From the NCBI GenBank assembly GCA_020052415.1, contig JAGVPB010000078.1, positions 82,642-146,641 on the forward strand: a DNA stretch of 64,000 nucleotides. The letters are read 5' to 3'. A program made the translations under genes and the position numbers. Below, piece after piece: positions 61,850 to 64,000 of the stretch (positions are counted from its first letter, which is position 1; the number at the start of each line of letters is the position of its first letter). The notes below the pieces were generated by a model. The model saw nothing but the letters and a program-made list of their open reading frames with translations, was not told where the DNA came from and did not search any database. The stretch comes from Bacteroidales bacterium. Its GTDB lineage: Bacteria; Bacteroidota; Bacteroidia; Bacteroidales; JAADJA01.

Positions 61850-62859
61850 TTTAGTAATGTGTCAGGTATTAAATATAAATTATTTCTCGTCCTTGAAAGT
61901 GCCACATATAGTTTGTTTTTTGTTGACGGTGGCAGTTGGTCTAATTTGTTTTTTTCAAGGTGTCCCATTGTCGTTTTGTTAACTACTGTGCAAACATCAA
62001 AATATTTATCTTCTCCTTTACTGTCGCCCCAATTGCGAGAAAAGCAATTGAACTTATAATGTTCTCTATAGAACAACTTAACGATATTAGGATTATTGAA
62101 AACAGCCATTGCTTCTTCTATATCGTTAATCAACCTGATTTCTGTTGTGTCTGCTCGATGAGATTCAATATTTATTTTCAGGTTGTCGTTGATGAACTTA
62201 CAAACTGTTGAACTACAGCGATAACTTTTTGAGAGTGTTTCAAGGTCAAGTTTTAGCCCCATATTTTCAAAAGCCTTTTTATAGGTCTCAAAGTTGTCGT
62301 GTAACCCCGAGTTTATGTTTCCATCTCTACTTGTATCAAAGGTGTGTTGAAAAAAGTCCCCAACGTATAATTGATTAAGATTGGCTTTAGAAATTTCCTT
62401 TAATAAATTGAAGTCATTACCAGCAAAGTCCTGGATTTCATCAATAAATAGGTAGTCGTAATACTTGCTAATTCTCGCAATTACTTCCTTGGCTACATCT
62501 TGTTCGATTATCAATTTTGCTATTCTTGAACTATATAGTCTGTTGAATTTATCTATAAAATACTTTCGTTCATTTTTCTTTGCGAATTTAAAAGGGTTCT
62601 GTTCATAGTTTATACCCTTGGTTCCTAATGCTGAATGCAAAAAAGGTCTATAGCAGAAACCATATAAAAATGAGTAGTATGAGTAAAGCTTTATGTTCTC
62701 CGGAAAGTATCCGAATTTTTTCAATATTCCGGTTCTCAGATTGTGAACATTGTTATTCGTATATGTAACAAGTAAAAATTTATCCTCTAAATTAAGATTG
62801 TCAATAATAAGTGTCGTTTTTCCCGATCCTGCTACTGCAAAAATTACTCGCTTATCCAT
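61846..62859 (-). CDS. short UvrD-like superfamily 1 helicase (GajB-like)
   Basis: A 337-residue protein beginning directly with Walker A (AVAGSGKTT, residues 8-16). It has Walker B YLFIDEIQDF, motif III-like LYVGDFFQHTFD, motif IV SKSYRCS, and motif VI VALSRTRNNLYL. Typical UvrD is over 650 residues and GajB about 500, so much of the 1B and 2B subdomains is absent. It may sense or hydrolyse nucleotides rather than unwind long DNA. The start overlaps the nuclease gene by 16 bases and the end overlaps the protease by 4. Confidence 0.88.
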   Translation of the reverse strand: MDKRVIFAVAGSGKTTLIIDNLNLEDKFLLVTYTNNNVHNLRTGILKKFGYFPENIKLYSYYSFLYGFCYRPFLHSALGTKGINYEQNPFKFAKKNERKYFIDKFNRLYSSRIAKLIIEQDVAKEVIARISKYYDYLFIDEIQDFAGNDFNLLKEISKANLNQLYVGDFFQHTFDTSRDGNINSGLHDNFETYKKAFENMGLKLDLETLSKSYRCSSTVCKFINDNLKINIESHRADTTEIRLINDIEEAMAVFNNPNIVKLFYREHYKFNCFSRNWGDSKGEDKYFDVCTVVNKTTMGHLEKNKLDQLPPSTKNKLYVALSRTRNNLYLIPDTLLK

Positions 62860-64000
62860 TCAATTGCGTCTTTGATATATGTTGGAGTAACAATTGAGTT
62901 TCCCTTTTTATCCAATAGTTGAAAAGCAACTTCTGCCTTATTCTTTAGCATATATTCCAATACAGACAACTTTACTCTGCCCGCTAAAAAAAGTTCATCA
63001 CAAATTTCTTTGTTAGTATTGTATAAACTTATTTCAAACGTGCTAGTATTTGGGTCTTCTTCCGAGAACACCTTTATAAAATGGAAAGCGTTATAATCAC
63101 TGAAGTTATCTATGCAATTGCTTTGATAATCTTCGTCATTATCCCGAATCACTGCTGTTTTTATTTTTAGGATTTTCGCTATCTCTAAATATCGTTTGAA
63201 GCTTGTGCCATCAACTGAAATGATGTGAATGTCTGCAAGTTCTAATGCTGTTCCCTTAACTTTATTAAAAAAGGATTCCATCAAAACAAACTCCGCATCT
63301 CCTTCTACTAAAATTACTTTTTTAGAAAGGACAAATTCAAGAATATTGTTGTCGGGAGCCTTGATAAAAAACTTAGCAGTTGTTTCGTCAATGTCCTTTA
63401 ATAGAACCGGAATTTCACTATTGCTATTGAGTAGTATTGAGTTTCTCAAATTCAGTCTAGTGCTTATTAAGTTGCTATGTGTAGAAATGAAAATTTGCTT
63501 TTCAGAAGTATCACTTATTTTACGTATCAATTTTTTCATATTGATATGGCTTAAATGATTCTCTGGTTCTTCCAATAAGATAATGTCAAGATTTGCTTGT
63601 GTTCGGCTCAAGGCAAATTCAGTTTTAATAAAACACTGTATTCCTTTGCCTTTATTTTCAATACTTATATCATTTTCAGTTAAAGTTAAATCAGTTTCAA
63701 GGTTGGCTTTTGAATTGCTCCTAATGGAAAAGTTATAAGTTGGAACTTTAGCGTTTAGGTCTTTGAGAATATTGTTTTTAAACGATTCTTTATGTTTTCT
63801 GTATTCATTGTGATGAATATTTTGTTCAACAGAATTTGCAAATGCTGCATACATATCTTTCACATATTCCTTAATGGCATATTCACTGCTTATTTGTGCA
63901 TTGTCAACAAGTATGTGTTTAAGATATTTTCTGTAGCCTGAATAAGGTTCCGCTGAAAAAGTGTTGAATTTAATCGTATAGAATTCAAATGGAAAAACAG
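62844..64000 (-). CDS. OLD-family ATPase/TOPRIM nuclease (GajA-like, class 2 OLD), N-terminus outside window
   Basis: The frame is open to the end of the window, so the N-terminal part, including Walker A, is not seen; a GTG at 63863 is internal. Visible are the ABC-type Walker B LDIILLEEPENHLS, the switch IFISTHSNLIS and a TOPRIM domain with KKVILVEGDAEFVLMESFF (catalytic Glu) and TAVIRDNDED (Asp-x-Asp). This architecture is class 2 OLD, as in Gabija GajA: ATP-regulated DNA nicking or cutting. It precedes the UvrD-like and protease genes in one operon. The C-terminus ends cleanly at 62844. Confidence 0.87.
   Translation of the reverse strand, partial: VFPFEFYTIKFNTFSAEPYSGYRKYLKHILVDNAQISSEYAIKEYVKDMYAAFANSVEQNIHHNEYRKHKESFKNNILKDLNAKVPTYNFSIRSNSKANLETDLTLTENDISIENKGKGIQCFIKTEFALSRTQANLDIILLEEPENHLSHINMKKLIRKISDTSEKQIFISTHSNLISTRLNLRNSILLNSNSEIPVLLKDIDETTAKFFIKAPDNNILEFVLSKKVILVEGDAEFVLMESFFNKVKGTALELADIHIISVDGTSFKRYLEIAKILKIKTAVIRDNDEDYQSNCIDNFSDYNAFHFIKVFSEEDPNTSTFEISLYNTNKEICDELFLAGRVKLSVLEYMLKNKAEVAFQLLDKKGNSIVTPTYIKDAIEWISE

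Noticed and set aside
1..64000. CRISPR arrays, rRNA and tRNA genes
   Set aside because: No regularly spaced identical repeats with unique spacers were seen, and no tRNA cloverleaf or rRNA segment was recognised by eye; small RNA genes could be missed.

Overview
The window reads as a chromosomal segment of an AT-rich, uncultured-type member of the Bacteroidota (Bacteroidales-like). The evidence is the set of type IX secretion (T9SS) type A sorting tails, a FISUMP protein, a PID-CTERM-like tail, several TAnnTTTG (-7) promoter elements, few Shine-Dalgarno sites, BlaI/M56 and RprX/RprY-like regulators, and DUF4143-type ATPases. No rRNA, tRNA or CRISPR array was recognised.

Region 1 (1-5.9 kb) is housekeeping: the 3' part of queA, ispD, polA (minus strand) and a PIN-PhoH ATPase. 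Region 2 (5.9-13 kb) holds a heptamer tandem repeat, a solitary DUF4143 ATPase preceded by three palindromic copies spaced exactly 33 bp, two outer-membrane-like proteins, an NtrC-type response regulator/kinase pair and an M28 peptidase lipoprotein. Region 3 (13-31 kb) is mostly minus strand: a T9SS cargo gene, a BlaI/M56-TonB pair with a clear operator, a MacAB-like four-gene exporter, an S9 peptidase, AsmA (plus strand), an RprXY-like two-component system sharing phased TTAACA repeats with a divergent small Cys-rich secreted protein gene, a PHP phosphatase and a U32 protein.

Region 4 (30.6-32.3 kb) is a small accessory island: an orphan antitoxin-like gene, a second ATPase with its own AACTAACA repeats abutting the start codon, and a DUF4143 tail fragment. 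Region 5 (32.4-42.8 kb) is a long co-directional run of secreted proteins: two LPP20-like proteins, a coiled-coil/transglutaminase-like protein, an FN3-like lipoprotein, a membrane protein, a caspase-fold protease, a DUF4384-like protein and a YfaP-like protein. A GxxExxY gene bracketed by inverted CATAG-rich flanks interrupts it. It may be an envelope proteolytic system.

Region 6 (43-56 kb) has a USP gene, DUF2237, large T9SS cargo genes and a decayed zone (48.9-53.0 kb) with a broken LytS-type kinase, hairpin elements, a duplicated 69-bp segment, a repeat-bracketed hypothetical gene and IS21-like end sequence. Region 7 (56.2-64 kb) is a minus-strand defence island: a single-chain restriction-modification enzyme, a PD-(D/E)XK protein of unknown family, a 130-bp attC-like imperfect dyad, and an overlapping three-gene operon of OLD-family ATPase/TOPRIM nuclease (cut by the window edge), short UvrD-like helicase and trypsin-like protease. 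That Gabija-like operon with a protease third gene is the best candidate here for an undescribed system.
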